49,079 nucleotides of DNA from UBA9662 sp002729415. Lineage in GTDB: Bacteria > Poribacteria > WGA-4E > UBA9662. Location of the stretch: the NCBI GenBank assembly GCA_002729415.1, contig PBXZ01000004.1, positions 1 through 49,079 on the forward strand, read 5' to 3'. Every line of letters begins with the position of its first letter. Position 1 is the first letter of the stretch. Below the pieces are notes generated by a model. That model had not been told where the DNA came from and ran no database searches. It saw only the letters and a list, made by a program, of their open reading frames with translations. Below are positions 26,963 through 35,703 of this stretch, piece after piece. The translations under genes and the position numbers were made by a program.

Positions 26963-27970
26963 ATGAAGATCGTACAAATTCTGATTTTGCTAGGTATACT
27001 TATTTTCCTTGGTNCCGCTATANTTATTGTTGANAATCCATGGGGTAAGGATGAGCGAACCAAGAAGGTCGAAAGTGCAANAAAACTATTTCCTAGTTTT
27101 GATNTTGATGTCGTTACNAAGATAGAAATCACCGCTGATTCAACAACTACGATCCTAACNAAATCTGGCGGCCAATGGTTAGTGGAATCAATGGATANCT
27201 ATCCCGCAGATCAACAAGGCGTTAAAGATATACTCGAGAAAGCTNGCGAATTCAAAANGCTAGATCTCATCTCAAAGAACCCNGACAAACAGGCCAAATT
27301 TGAAGTNGATAGTTCNGGTGTTGAAACTAAATTTTTGGATTCTNGNAACAAGGTCTTGGCCCATGTTTTNATTGGAAAAACGACCTCAAGTTTCCTCGAT
27401 AGTTATATTCGAAAAGATGGTTCGGATGAAGTTTACAAGGCTAAAGGATACCTNAAATCNACTTTTGACAAAGGATCTCGTACTTGGAAGACCCGTAAGA
27501 TTTTCGCGTTCAANAAGGGGGATGTAACTGCTTTGNCAATGAAATCTGAGGTAGAAGAAATCGAACTTCAACTTGANTCTGAGGGGAAATGGCAGATGNT
27601 AAAACCTNTTGNCTCGCTAGCTAAGAAGTCGGAAATCGACCAAATACTCAATTCACTCAGTACCCTTGAAACGGATGACTTCGTTGATGGTGAAGATTTT
27701 GAATCTACGTCGGCAATTACAGCNACTCTNAATGATGGATCTCAAAGGATCTTAATGACGGCGGATGAAGATGGTGGGAAACATCCGGCGAAGCGGGATG
27801 GAGNAAAACAAATATTCGCCTTATATAAATACAATAGAGACAAATTATTNAAGTCTTCTGAAGACTTGAAGGAGGAGCCACCTGTNGTTGAGGCTAGCAA
27901 GGAGAACATTGAGGAAGNNGATGGAAANCAGATACAGAAAAGTGAAGGAAACGAAGACANACAAAATTGA
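26963..27970 (+). CDS. DUF4340 domain protein
   Basis: 335 aa. An N-terminal signal anchor (about 4-21) is followed by repeated DUF4340 units: a beta-rich pattern of the form VxKIEITxxxxxTTILxKSGGQWLV near the start, then DGSDEVYKAKGY and similar. Such proteins almost always sit beside GldG-like genes, as here, and are thought to be periplasmic partners of that exporter. The last 40 residues are Glu-rich and look disordered. The stop overlaps the next gene by four bases (TTGA). Many N positions, mostly not disruptive. Confidence 0.85.
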   Translation: MKIVQILILLGILIFLGXAIXIVXNPWGKDERTKKVESAXKLFPSFDXDVVXKIEITADSTTTILXKSGGQWLVESMDXYPADQQGVKDILEKAXEFKXLDLISKNXDKQAKFEXDSXGVETKFLDSXNKVLAHVXIGKTTSSFLDSYIRKDGSDEVYKAKGYXKXTFDKGSRTWKTRKIFAFXKGDVTALXMKSEVEEIELQLXSEGKWQMXKPXXSLAKKSEIDQILNSLSTLETDDFVDGEDFESTSAITXTXNDGSQRILMTADEDGGKHPAKRDGXKQIFALYKYNRDKLXKSSEDLKEEPPXVEASKENIEEXDGXQIQKSEGNEDXQN

Positions 27971-29202
27971 TTCTTCGTGCTAAGTATGCCATATTAAACA
28001 GCCGCACCATTATTGAGGATGGTGCGGTTGTTTTGTGTGGATCCAAAATCCAAGAGGTTGGTCGATACNCTGAAATTCGAGATNCNTGTTCCNTCAAGGT
28101 AATTGATCTAGGATCNGCTGTAATCATGCCNGGNTTAATCAATACTCATACCCACCTTGANCTAACTCACCACAAGAACCTTGTTNATCATTATGCCCGT
28201 TTTACCGATTGGCTGTTCCAGATTNTAACCAAATCGAATTGTGATGATCATCGGCAGGTGAATCAAGCAATCTCNGACGGAATCCAATTNAGTCTNGCAG
28301 GAGGTGCAACGACAATTGGGAACATCCANTCTTCTGAAAANGGCCTAGAAACGCTGAAATATTCTCAGATTCGAAAGNTCGTTTTTTTAGANACNCTTGG
28401 ACTTTCNNCNCATGTTTTTTNCGATGAATCTGANCGTATTAATAAACGCTTAAAATCNCTTCGAAATGATGACCTTTTCACCATNGCTGTTACACCNCAT
28501 GCCCCATACTCGACNTCTGCAAAACTCTATCAATATTGTGCTGATATAGCAAGGTTGAATCGANTNCACCTGTCGACACATATTGCAGAGACGGAGGCNG
28601 AGATAGAGTTCCTACAACATGGCACGGGGGAATTTACAGAGTTACTAAATATGCTTGGTATTTCATTGGATGTTTGGGATCCACCTGAAGTTACACCCAT
28701 TATATATCTGAGGCAACAGGGTGTCTTAGATCTCCAACCACTTTTAGCTCACTGCAATTATTTGACAGACAAAGATATCGACATACTATCTAAAAGTGGT
28801 TCAAGTGTTGCCTTTTGTCCTCGTAGTCATAAATACTTTCANCATNCGAATCACCCGATCATGCGTTTGNTNTCAGCAGGTGTAAATGTTTCAATNGGAA
28901 CNGACAGTTTGGCCAGCAATTGGTCATTGAGTATGCTTGACGAGCTTAAATTCCTAGCCAATAATTATGANGAGCTTTCGTCCGAAACTTTAATTTCTCT
29001 TTTAACTATNAANGGNACNAAATCTTTGAAATTAAAGAACNTTGGCAAGCTAGAGAAGGATTGGCAAGCAGACCTNATTGCCGTANGGATTTCTGANGAT
29101 GGACGCCCNGTGTTNGATCAAGTATGTGATGAGACTTCAGAAAACCTAATGACCATCGTGGCAGGAACNATTTGNTATAAAAATGAAAATTTAGANATCT
29201 AG
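27967..29202 (+). CDS. Amidohydrolase, SAH/aminofutalosine deaminase-like
   Basis: 411 aa, TTG start overlapping the previous stop. Metal-dependent deaminase of the TrzA/AtzA branch: HTH (His61, His63) in NTHTHL, VTPHAPYS-like segment, STHIAETE, LLAHCNY, and GTDSLASN with the metal Asp (two N positions fall in this block). The combination FCPRSHKYF ... SLASNWSLSMLDEL resembles aminofutalosine deaminases (MqnX) of the futalosine menaquinone route, but S-adenosylhomocysteine or guanine-type deaminases share most of it. It is cytosolic, with one Zn or Fe ion. The operon position behind an exporter does not explain the function. Confidence 0.8.
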   Translation: MILRAKYAILNSRTIIEDGAVVLCGSKIQEVGRYXEIRDXCSXKVIDLGXAVIMXXLINTHTHLXLTHHKNLVXHYARFTDWLFQIXTKSNCDDHRQVNQAIXDGIQXSXAGGATTIGNIXSSEXGLETLKYSQIRKXVFLXXLGLXXHVFXDESXRINKRLKXLRNDDLFTXAVTXHAPYSXSAKLYQYCADIARLNRXHLSTHIAETEXEIEFLQHGTGEFTELLNMLGISLDVWDPPEVTPIIYLRQQGVLDLQPLLAHCNYLTDKDIDILSKSGSSVAFCPRSHKYFXHXNHPIMRLXSAGVNVSXGXDSLASNWSLSMLDELKFLANNYXELSSETLISLLTXXXXKSLKLKNXGKLEKDWQADXIAVXISXDGRXVXDQVCDETSENLMTIVAGXIXYKNENLXI

Positions 29203-29257
29203 GCGANTTCTATNATTTCAGGTTTTCCCACTGACTTAATCAACCAGCGTTACTTAC

Positions 29258-31054
29258 TTATTTCAACACGATCATCTTCCGCGTTGCCGAGAAATTNTCG
29301 GTTTGAAGCGTATAAAAATAAACGCCGCTAGTTGCTGGNTCCCCAATNTTATTTCGACCATCCCAATAAATCGCATCTGATTGGTTCNGGTAGATTCCCG
29401 CTTGACGGTATCCNNTTTCAATTCGGCGTATCTGATGTCCTGTAACNTCAAANATGGAAAGCTNAACGGTTGAAGCATCNGAAATCTGGAATGGAATCCA
29501 TGTTTCAGGATTAAATGGGTTTGGATAGTTTGGCAANAGTTTCGTAACCATCGGAATATTACCAGTANCGACCANCCAATTNTTTAACAACTTAGTTATA
29601 AAGGTAATGTTNGGATCTGTTTTTTNCCACGCTTCCANTTCAGTTAGTGCNTTGCGCAGGTANGCTATTCGATNGTCTCTCATCGATGGAGCAGCNAGTG
29701 ACTCTATTNTAGCACCAAAGTTACTCGCAATTTGTACNAGATCAAAAATGTCAACTATATCATTTTTGTCAATATCGCCAGTTAAATTTTNNCCTTTTTT
29801 CCCAAACTGACCTGCCACGATTACCAGATCGAAAATGTCAACAACTTCATTTTGACTAATATCCCAAATAAGCTGTTGTTTTGGCTCTCTATATGTAAAT
29901 NCGATTGATGCTGATTGCTCATCGGGATTTTTAACAATTATATTTACTGTACCAGCTTCTTCAANTCTGGGNACAATAACAGCTATCTCTCNCACTGAAA
30001 CGAAAGATATATTAATTCCATCAATCTTGCCGAAGCTTACAGTAGCTCCATTCTGGAAGTTTTCACCGTTGATAACGATTGTTTTTCCCCCAGTAGTTTG
30101 ATCGTTATCAGGANTCANACTCGAGATAGTTGGCGCTGGAAAAATATAAGTAAAGGAAATTAACTGTGCAGAAGATTGGTTGTCAGGATTAGTTACTTGA
30201 ATTATCNCATTCCCTTCTTCATTTATGGGGGNATCGGCAATCAACTCCATCTTTGAAACGAAAANGACCCGTTTGGATTCTNTGCCGCCGAAACTTANAG
30301 TCGCNCCATCCTGNAAATTCTCGCCGCTAATTGTAGTTGAAGTGTGACTAGTAGTGACNCCAAATNTNGGGTTAACCNCTGTAACAACAGGTGCAAGTGA
30401 TGTGTANANAAAGCTTTGANGTAGTGTTGCTGAGCGGCCATCCGGATTACTGATAACCAAATCTGTGACNCCTAACGTCCCAGCAGGGATAATAGCAGTT
30501 AAGGTNGTTTCAGAAACAAAATTAACTGCTNCCATAGCATTTTCACCCATGCGAGCTGATGCCCCATTCTGAAACCCATTGCCAGTGATGGTAACGGTTA
30601 TACCTCCATCAAGAGNNCTGGTTGAGGGGNCAATTGATGAAACCGATGGCTTTTCTCCAACTTGAACTGAAATAGTAACTAACGAATTTTCAACTTCATC
30701 TTCCGTTACGATGTGGATCTTTCTGGTAATTATTTCCCCATCATCCANTTTTACTATAACTTCAAGTTGGTCTCCTGTATCAGCAACNCTCTTATTCGAA
30801 AAATCTATCAAGATAATATCGAAAATACCTGCTTCATTGCCCGTTAACGTNCGCTGAGAGTTCTGTGTTTCTTTGTTGATGTTTTTGATAATTACATTTG
30901 TATCTTCAAGGNGNGTGCCGTCATTATCTTTCACTTGACCAGCAATTATCATTAACTGTTTCCCTTTTTCAATAGGCACAGCCCAAGTACAAATGACTCC
31001 TACAATCGAGAATGATATCAAAGTGAATGTCACGGAGNAAACTATTTTTTTCAT
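29258..31054 (-). CDS. Secreted protein: three IPT/TIG domains, dockerin-like pair, C-terminal sorting-type domain
   Basis: 598 aa. Signal peptide 1-26; an Ig-like domain about 35-135; three IPT/TIG domains (about 137-218, 220-303, 308-388), each with the GxxFxxGAxVxFG pattern; two dockerin-like calcium repeats, DISQNEVVDIFDLV (398-411) and DIDKNDIVDIFD (427-438), each followed by a short helix; a helical linker; and a C-terminal FlgD-like or T9SS-like domain (508-598) with YPNPFNPETWIP at 510-521 and ATSGVYFYTL. This C-terminus is the trademark of poribacterial surface proteins as I remember them. It is probably displayed or secreted, and binds carbohydrate or another protein. It has a good AGGATTG ribosome site. 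Confidence 0.87.
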   Translation of the reverse strand: MKKIVXSVTFTLISFSIVGVICTWAVPIEKGKQLMIIAGQVKDNDGXXLEDTNVIIKNINKETQNSQXTLTGNEAGIFDIILIDFSNKXVADTGDQLEVIVKXDDGEIITRKIHIVTEDEVENSLVTISVQVGEKPSVSSIXPSTXXLDGGITVTITGNGFQNGASARMGENAMXAVNFVSEXTLTAIIPAGTLXVTDLVISNPDGRSATLXQSFXYTSLAPVVTXVNXXFXVTTSHTSTTISGENXQDXATXSFGGXESKRVXFVSKMELIADXPINEEGNXIIQVTNPDNQSSAQLISFTYIFPAPTISSXXPDNDQTTGGKTIVINGENFQNGATVSFGKIDGINISFVSVXEIAVIXPRXEEAGTVNIIVKNPDEQSASIXFTYREPKQQLIWDISQNEVVDIFDLVIVAGQFGKKXXNLTGDIDKNDIVDIFDXVQIASNFGAXIESXAAPSMRDXRIXYLRXALTEXEAWXKTDXNITFITKLLXNWXVXTGNIPMVTKXLPNYPNPFNPETWIPFQIXDASTVXLSXFXVTGHQIRRIEXGYRQAGIYXNQSDAIYWDGRNXIGXPATSGVYFYTLQTXNFSATRKMIVLK

Positions 31055-31085
31055 GAAACAATCCTAAAATTCTATAATTTAATCT

Positions 31086-31817
31086 TNACATTTTATCCAT
31101 AGAAATCTCTGCAACAAGAGGCAGATGATCTGAAGCGAGGGAATAAAGTACTTCTATAGATCGAATTGTCCAATCNTTCGAGGTGAAAANGTAATCAATT
31201 TGNGTTTTTAGATTAGTAGANCGATGAGTTAAAACTGGTTGGCTAATTGCTCCCGAGGCATTTATAAAATCGAGTTCCATNTCCTTAATCATCTGGCCTT
31301 TGGGTGTTTCGTTAAAATCGCCGGAGATAATTACTGGTTTGNCATCGTAGGAATTGGCAGATGCTCGGATTTGCTTAACATTCGAAATGGATTCAGCGTT
31401 ATCTAAGCAATGATCGATATGAGTATTCATAAATACAATTTCTCGATTTTTAATGCCTATTACCACTTGAAGTAACCCACGGCGTTCTGACGATTTAACC
31501 ATTTTATAATGNAGGTTTTCCTGATGTACGATAGGAAANCGNGTGAGGATNCCATTGCCATAGTCGCCATTTTGTAATNCGAGATTCTTGCCAAATGCCC
31601 AATGCATACTAGTTAGATGCGCGAGGGCTTTTATCATATCAAGATTATGGGATCGATCGGCATGTCGATCCACCTCCTGTAATCCAACNAGGTCGGCGTT
31701 GGCAGAANNNATCAGTGTNGCAATGCGATCAAGATTAATATGNCCATNCATTCCTTCGCCGTGATGAATATTATAGGTCATTACCCGTATCGTAGTATTG
31801 TCCGTTTTTNTCTTCAT
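31086..31817 (-). CDS. Endonuclease/exonuclease/phosphatase family protein
   Basis: About 243 aa. The EEP fold is seen in MTYNIHHGEG, LQEVD (metal Glu), MNTHIDH, SGDFNETP (catalytic Asp and Asn) and the final SDHLPL with the catalytic Asp-His. Members hydrolyse phosphodiesters in nucleic acids, lipids or small molecules; the short form without a signal peptide suggests a cytosolic enzyme of unknown substrate. I end it at a TNA codon (31086-31088) right after SDHLPLVAEISMDKM, because the family ends there; if N is T or C, the frame runs on to 30969 and overlaps the next gene. I start at ATG 31817; a TTG at 31847 is possible. Confidence 0.83.
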
Positions 31818-31982
31818 TTTGGNGNGNCTNTGGTTATGGGCTTTCAAATACGAGCTTGTTCTCCAAGTGTAATTGGGTGTTATGTTATATTTTAGATCTT
31901 AGGAAAGCATCTTGAACCTGTAAAGACGTAGGGGAGTTGCCTGACTTATTTTGGAATTTTAAAGAAATCGGTGCCAAAACCT

Positions 31983-32012
31983 ATTCTAGTATTCTATTAA
32001 GTAATCTGTCAA
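31983..32012 (-). promoter_or_regulatory. Promoter of the EEP-family gene
   Basis: Minus strand: TTGACA (32007-32012), 18 bases, TAGAAT (31983-31988). The leader is about 160 bases. It is divergent from the hemL promoter. Confidence 0.55.
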
Positions 32013-32112
32013 ATATTTTCCTTTAAACAAGTGAAATATCAGTTTGTTAGTGACCTTCAAGATGATTACAAATGTGAGTTTCATGTTGGTAATTGTACGC
32101 GCCGTTTATTTG

Positions 32113-32142
32113 TTGCCGCCTATTCAGACAGTAAGTTATAAT
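32113..32142 (+). promoter_or_regulatory. Promoter of the hemL operon
   Basis: TTGCCG (32113-32118), 18 bases, TATAAT (32137-32142), a perfect -10. Transcription would start near 32149, 67 bases before the GTG. Nothing else is seen in 31818-32215. Confidence 0.55.
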
Positions 32143-32215
32143 GTAATCGATTATTGTTGTTTGTATTAACAAAACATCAAATGTAATTTCTAAGGTCATT
32201 CCTGAAGAGGGAAAC

Positions 32216-33502
32216 GTGGCAAAAAACTTTAGATCACTACAAGCGTGGGAGACATCACAAAAATTAATCCCTGGTGGTGTGAACAGTCCAGTTCGGGCGT
32301 TCAAATCCGTTGGTGGATCCCCAATTTTCATCAAGCGTGCCCAAGGCTCAAAAATATATGATATTGATGATAACCAGTACATTGATTATGTTGGTTCTTG
32401 GGGGCCTTTGCTTTTGGGGCACGCTAATCCAATAGTATTGTCGGCAATTTCAGAAGTTATGAAAGATGGTACGAGTTTCGGTGCCCCAACTGAACTAGAG
32501 GTTGAGTTAGCAAATATTGTTACTTCGGCAGTGAAGTCTGTTGATCAGATTAGAATGGTGAATTCCGGTACGGAAGCAACGATGACGGCAATTCGACTTG
32601 CACGTGGGTATACAAACCGTAATAAGATNATNAAGATTGAAGGATGNTATCATGGTCACGTTGANTATTTGCTTGTAAAGGCCGGTTCNGGACTAACGAC
32701 TTTCGGNTTACCTGATAGCGGAGGTGTGCCAAAAGAGTTTGCCCACCACACATTAACAGTTCCTTTNAACGATATTGATTCGGTTCAGCGGGTTATTGAA
32801 GCACACTCGGATCAGATNGCTTGCCTNATTTTAGAGCCGATTGCGGGTAATATGGGGGTGATTCCACCCAAGGATGGTTATCTGGAGGAACTCCGTANGG
32901 TTACTGCTGAGTACGGTATTGTTTTGATATTTGATGAAGTTATGACTGGATTTCGTGTTGCTTATGGNGGCGCGCAAGAACTATACGGAGTTGACGCGGA
33001 TCTTACTTGTTTTGGAAAGATAATTGGTGGTGGTTTGCCTGTAGGNGCATACGGTGGGAGAANGGACATAATGCAGTGTGTATCACCAATCGGTGAAGTT
33101 TATCAAGCAGGAACTCTTTCTGGAAATCCACTGGCNATGGCAGCTGGAATTGCAACNTTGAAGAAACTCTCGCAGCCCGGTGTATATACACANCTTGAAG
33201 AAACTTCAAATGCAATCTCTGATGGCATGAAACACTCAGCTAAAAAACATGGTATTTCGTCTTTCCATAATCGTGTTGGATCCATGATAATCTGCTTCTT
33301 TACTGATCAGGAGGTGGTTGACTATGAAACTGCGAAAACATCTGATACAGGAAAGTTTTCCAAATATTTCTGGGGATTGTTGGAACAAGGAGTGTATATC
33401 GCTCCTTCACAATTCGAGGCGGGTTTTGTGTCTCTTGCTCACACTGAAGAAGACGTAGAGAATACTATCCGTGTAATAGACAATGTCTTTTCAAACCTGT
33501 AA
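32216..33502 (+). CDS. hemL: Glutamate-1-semialdehyde 2,1-aminomutase
   Basis: 428 aa, GTG start with GAGGGA upstream. PLP-dependent transfer of the amino group that makes 5-aminolevulinate, the second step of the C5 heme route. Conserved blocks: IPGGVNSPVRAF at the N-terminus, VNSGTEATMTAIRLARGYT, FDEVMTGFRV and the PLP-lysine segment CFGKIIGGGLPV (Lys near 268). First gene of a six-gene run that also holds hemA and hemC, so the 5-aminolevulinate steps are together. Confidence 0.96.
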   Translation: MAKNFRSLQAWETSQKLIPGGVNSPVRAFKSVGGSPIFIKRAQGSKIYDIDDNQYIDYVGSWGPLLLGHANPIVLSAISEVMKDGTSFGAPTELEVELANIVTSAVKSVDQIRMVNSGTEATMTAIRLARGYTNRNKXXKIEGXYHGHVXYLLVKAGXGLTTFXLPDSGGVPKEFAHHTLTVPXNDIDSVQRVIEAHSDQXACXILEPIAGNMGVIPPKDGYLEELRXVTAEYGIVLIFDEVMTGFRVAYXGAQELYGVDADLTCFGKIIGGGLPVXAYGGRXDIMQCVSPIGEVYQAGTLSGNPLXMAAGIAXLKKLSQPGVYTXLEETSNAISDGMKHSAKKHGISSFHNRVGSMIICFFTDQEVVDYETAKTSDTGKFSKYFWGLLEQGVYIAPSQFEAGFVSLAHTEEDVENTIRVIDNVFSNL

Positions 33503-33508
33503 TAATCT

Positions 33509-34498
33509 ATGGATCATCTAGATTTTAATAGCATTACGAAGATTATAGNTGATGACTTNGAAGCGATTGAAAGAATCCTTCTTGAAGAAACACGGATCCA
33601 CTACGATTTCGTTGATGATGCTGTACGTCATGTTATAGAAGGTGGTGGCAAAAGGCTTCGTCCCGTANTGCTTATNCTGTCATCAAAAGCATGTGGTTAT
33701 NCAGGAGAAGATGCNCATATCCTAGCTGCATGTATTGAGCTCATCCACGTTGCCTCGCTAGTTCATGACGATGTTCTTGATGAAGCACCAATTAGACGAA
33801 GTCAAGTAACGCTTCATTCTAAATGGGGTAACAAAGTTGCTGTGCTAGTGGGTGATTACCTTCATGCTCGAGTCCTTTCTATGTTGGCTTCACGTGGTTC
33901 AGATGATCCTGCCCTCGAGATACTAGCTAACGCTGCTCAAGCAATGTGTGAGGGGGAAGTAATTCATGCCTACAAAAATGGTGATTTCGAGATATGCCAA
34001 AATAATTATCTTAAAATTGTTGAATTGAAGACGGGTAAACTAATTTCCGCTTCATGTCATACAGGAGCTATGCTGGGCACAAAAAACCCTGAATATGTGA
34101 ATGCTCTTATTGCATATGGCGAATTAATTGGTATAGCGTTTCAAATTATCGACGATCTGCTCGATTTCGTTGCCGATCCAGAGAAATTTGGTAAGCAACC
34201 ATTCAAAGATTTACGTGAAGGCAAGCTAACTTTTCCCATGATCTACGTGCGTGAAAACTGTACAGGAGAAGAACGTAAAAAACTCGAAGATATTTTTAAT
34301 ACAGTAGAATTCGCTGGTGACCAGACAATTGAATGGATGAGTCAACTGTTGGATTCCTATGCAGTTAAATCATACTGTCTTGAAGTTGCCCAAGAATATG
34401 TAGACCGTGCCCAGATAGCATTAAACGTGTTACCAAATACAGATGCTAAAGTTGCCCTAAAGGATCTTGCAGAATCTCTTGTTTCAAGAGACTCATAA
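33509..34498 (+). CDS. Long-chain polyprenyl diphosphate synthase
   Basis: 329 aa. All-helical trans-isoprenyl diphosphate synthase with GGGKRLRP (46-52), the first aspartate-rich motif DDVLD (87-91) and the second DDLLD (215-219). Small residues before the first motif (VASLVH) leave room for a long chain, as in hepta- to decaprenyl synthases of quinone biosynthesis. It probably makes the quinone side chain. It starts six bases after hemL. The link of heme and quinone genes fits a respiratory transcript. N positions occur only in the first 70 codons. Confidence 0.92.
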   Translation: MDHLDFNSITKIIXDDXEAIERILLEETRIHYDFVDDAVRHVIEGGGKRLRPVXLXLSSKACGYXGEDXHILAACIELIHVASLVHDDVLDEAPIRRSQVTLHSKWGNKVAVLVGDYLHARVLSMLASRGSDDPALEILANAAQAMCEGEVIHAYKNGDFEICQNNYLKIVELKTGKLISASCHTGAMLGTKNPEYVNALIAYGELIGIAFQIIDDLLDFVADPEKFGKQPFKDLREGKLTFPMIYVRENCTGEERKKLEDIFNTVEFAGDQTIEWMSQLLDSYAVKSYCLEVAQEYVDRAQIALNVLPNTDAKVALKDLAESLVSRDS

Positions 34499-34533
34499 AT
34501 TGGGTTCCTTTACTAAAATAGGTCTAGGTTTTG

Positions 34534-35697
34534 ATGTTTTATCCCGCATTCTTGAATTTGAAGGACAAAAAATGCCTTGTCATTGGGGCAGGTACTGTTG
34601 CTGAAAGGAAAGTTATCTCTCTTTTACGCAGTGGAAGTGACGTTCACCTGATAAGCCCTAGGGTTACGGAGCGTTTACACGATTTGATCCAGCATAATCA
34701 GATATCTTGGTTTGACCGCCAATTTCAGGATGGGGACACCTCAGGATTTTTCCTTGTATGTGCTGCTACAGACTCCACTCAAACTAATACCCGGATTTTC
34801 AAAGAGGCACATAAAAAAAATGGGATTGATCTTGTCAATGTTGTTGATGTAGTACCAGAATGCACATTTGCTGCTACTTCAATTGTGGTACTTGAAAAGG
34901 TGTCAATTAGCATCTCAACAGGTGGTAAAAGTCCTGCAGTTTGTAGACGTATACGCGAATATATTGAATCAAAGTTTTGCCAAGATGCTATTAACCATCT
35001 GGAAAAGGAATCATTGGTTTATAAAGACGACAACAAAACTCCTGTAAGGGAAGAACACGCTTTCAAGTCTGAAATCCCATATCCAATTGGATTTCTAACA
35101 GCAGATCGTCAGTGTGCGATTATAGGTAAGAACAATAAATTATTGGAAAGAGTCAACCTCCTGCGTAAATGTGGTGCCAAAGTCAAAATGGCGGATGATG
35201 ATACATTGAGGCGAGACTCATCTGCATTTCTTACTTTTGCGGATGTAGAATATCAAGAATATAATGGGTCTCAACTTGTTGAGTTGACGAGAAATCCCAT
35301 GCAAGGTACTTTTTACACACCCTTAATTACCGTGGACCACGATTTGGTCATTGGCATCACTCCGAATTTAGATTCTAAGAGTGCTTGGCAATATGCCAAG
35401 CAGATACAAACAGATCTAGCAACCCAATTCGAAAGCCAAGGTTATGGTCATTTCCTTGATTTTCTGGGGAGTTTGCGACCTAAGGTAATGACCTCAATTC
35501 CAACCCCAGCAAAACGTAAACAGTTTTTTGAAGATATAATTGATCAGAACTCTAAAGGTGAAAAGGAGTTATGCTGCTTCGATTTTGGTGATTTGGGATG
35601 TTCAAACGAATGTACATTTAATTTGGTGCGTACACACAGAACAGATCAAATNAAAAAAACAATCCAGAAAAAAATACAAACTTATTCTTATAACTAA
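34534..35697 (+). CDS. Tandem precorrin-2 dehydrogenase-like (Met8/CysG-N) protein
   Basis: 387 aa from ATG 34534 (AGG five bases upstream; the TTG just before it is less well placed). The first half is a normal CysG N-terminal or Met8-like unit: FYPAFLNL, NAD loop GAGTVAERK (about 18-26), the NVVD segment with the catalytic-type Asp, then CTFAATSIV and STGGKSPA. The second half (about 181-300) repeats the same order, YPIGFL, CAIIGKNNKLLERV, GTFYTPLITV, ITPNLDSKSA, but the glycine loop is lost and NVVD is missing. A CysG-like tail (LRPKVMTSIP) and four cysteines (CC, C, C near 347-360) follow. The first half may make sirohydrochlorin or siroheme; the second looks non-catalytic. It lies directly before hemA. 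Confidence 0.83.
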   Translation: MFYPAFLNLKDKKCLVIGAGTVAERKVISLLRSGSDVHLISPRVTERLHDLIQHNQISWFDRQFQDGDTSGFFLVCAATDSTQTNTRIFKEAHKKNGIDLVNVVDVVPECTFAATSIVVLEKVSISISTGGKSPAVCRRIREYIESKFCQDAINHLEKESLVYKDDNKTPVREEHAFKSEIPYPIGFLTADRQCAIIGKNNKLLERVNLLRKCGAKVKMADDDTLRRDSSAFLTFADVEYQEYNGSQLVELTRNPMQGTFYTPLITVDHDLVIGITPNLDSKSAWQYAKQIQTDLATQFESQGYGHFLDFLGSLRPKVMTSIPTPAKRKQFFEDIIDQNSKGEKELCCFDFGDLGCSNECTFNLVRTHRTDQXKKTIQKKIQTYSYN

Positions 35698-35703
35698 ATN
35701 AGT

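Noticed and set aside
23664..27970. Evidence of gliding motility from GldA/F/G-like genes
   Set aside because: These genes occur widely in non-gliding bacteria and no other gliding gene is in the window.
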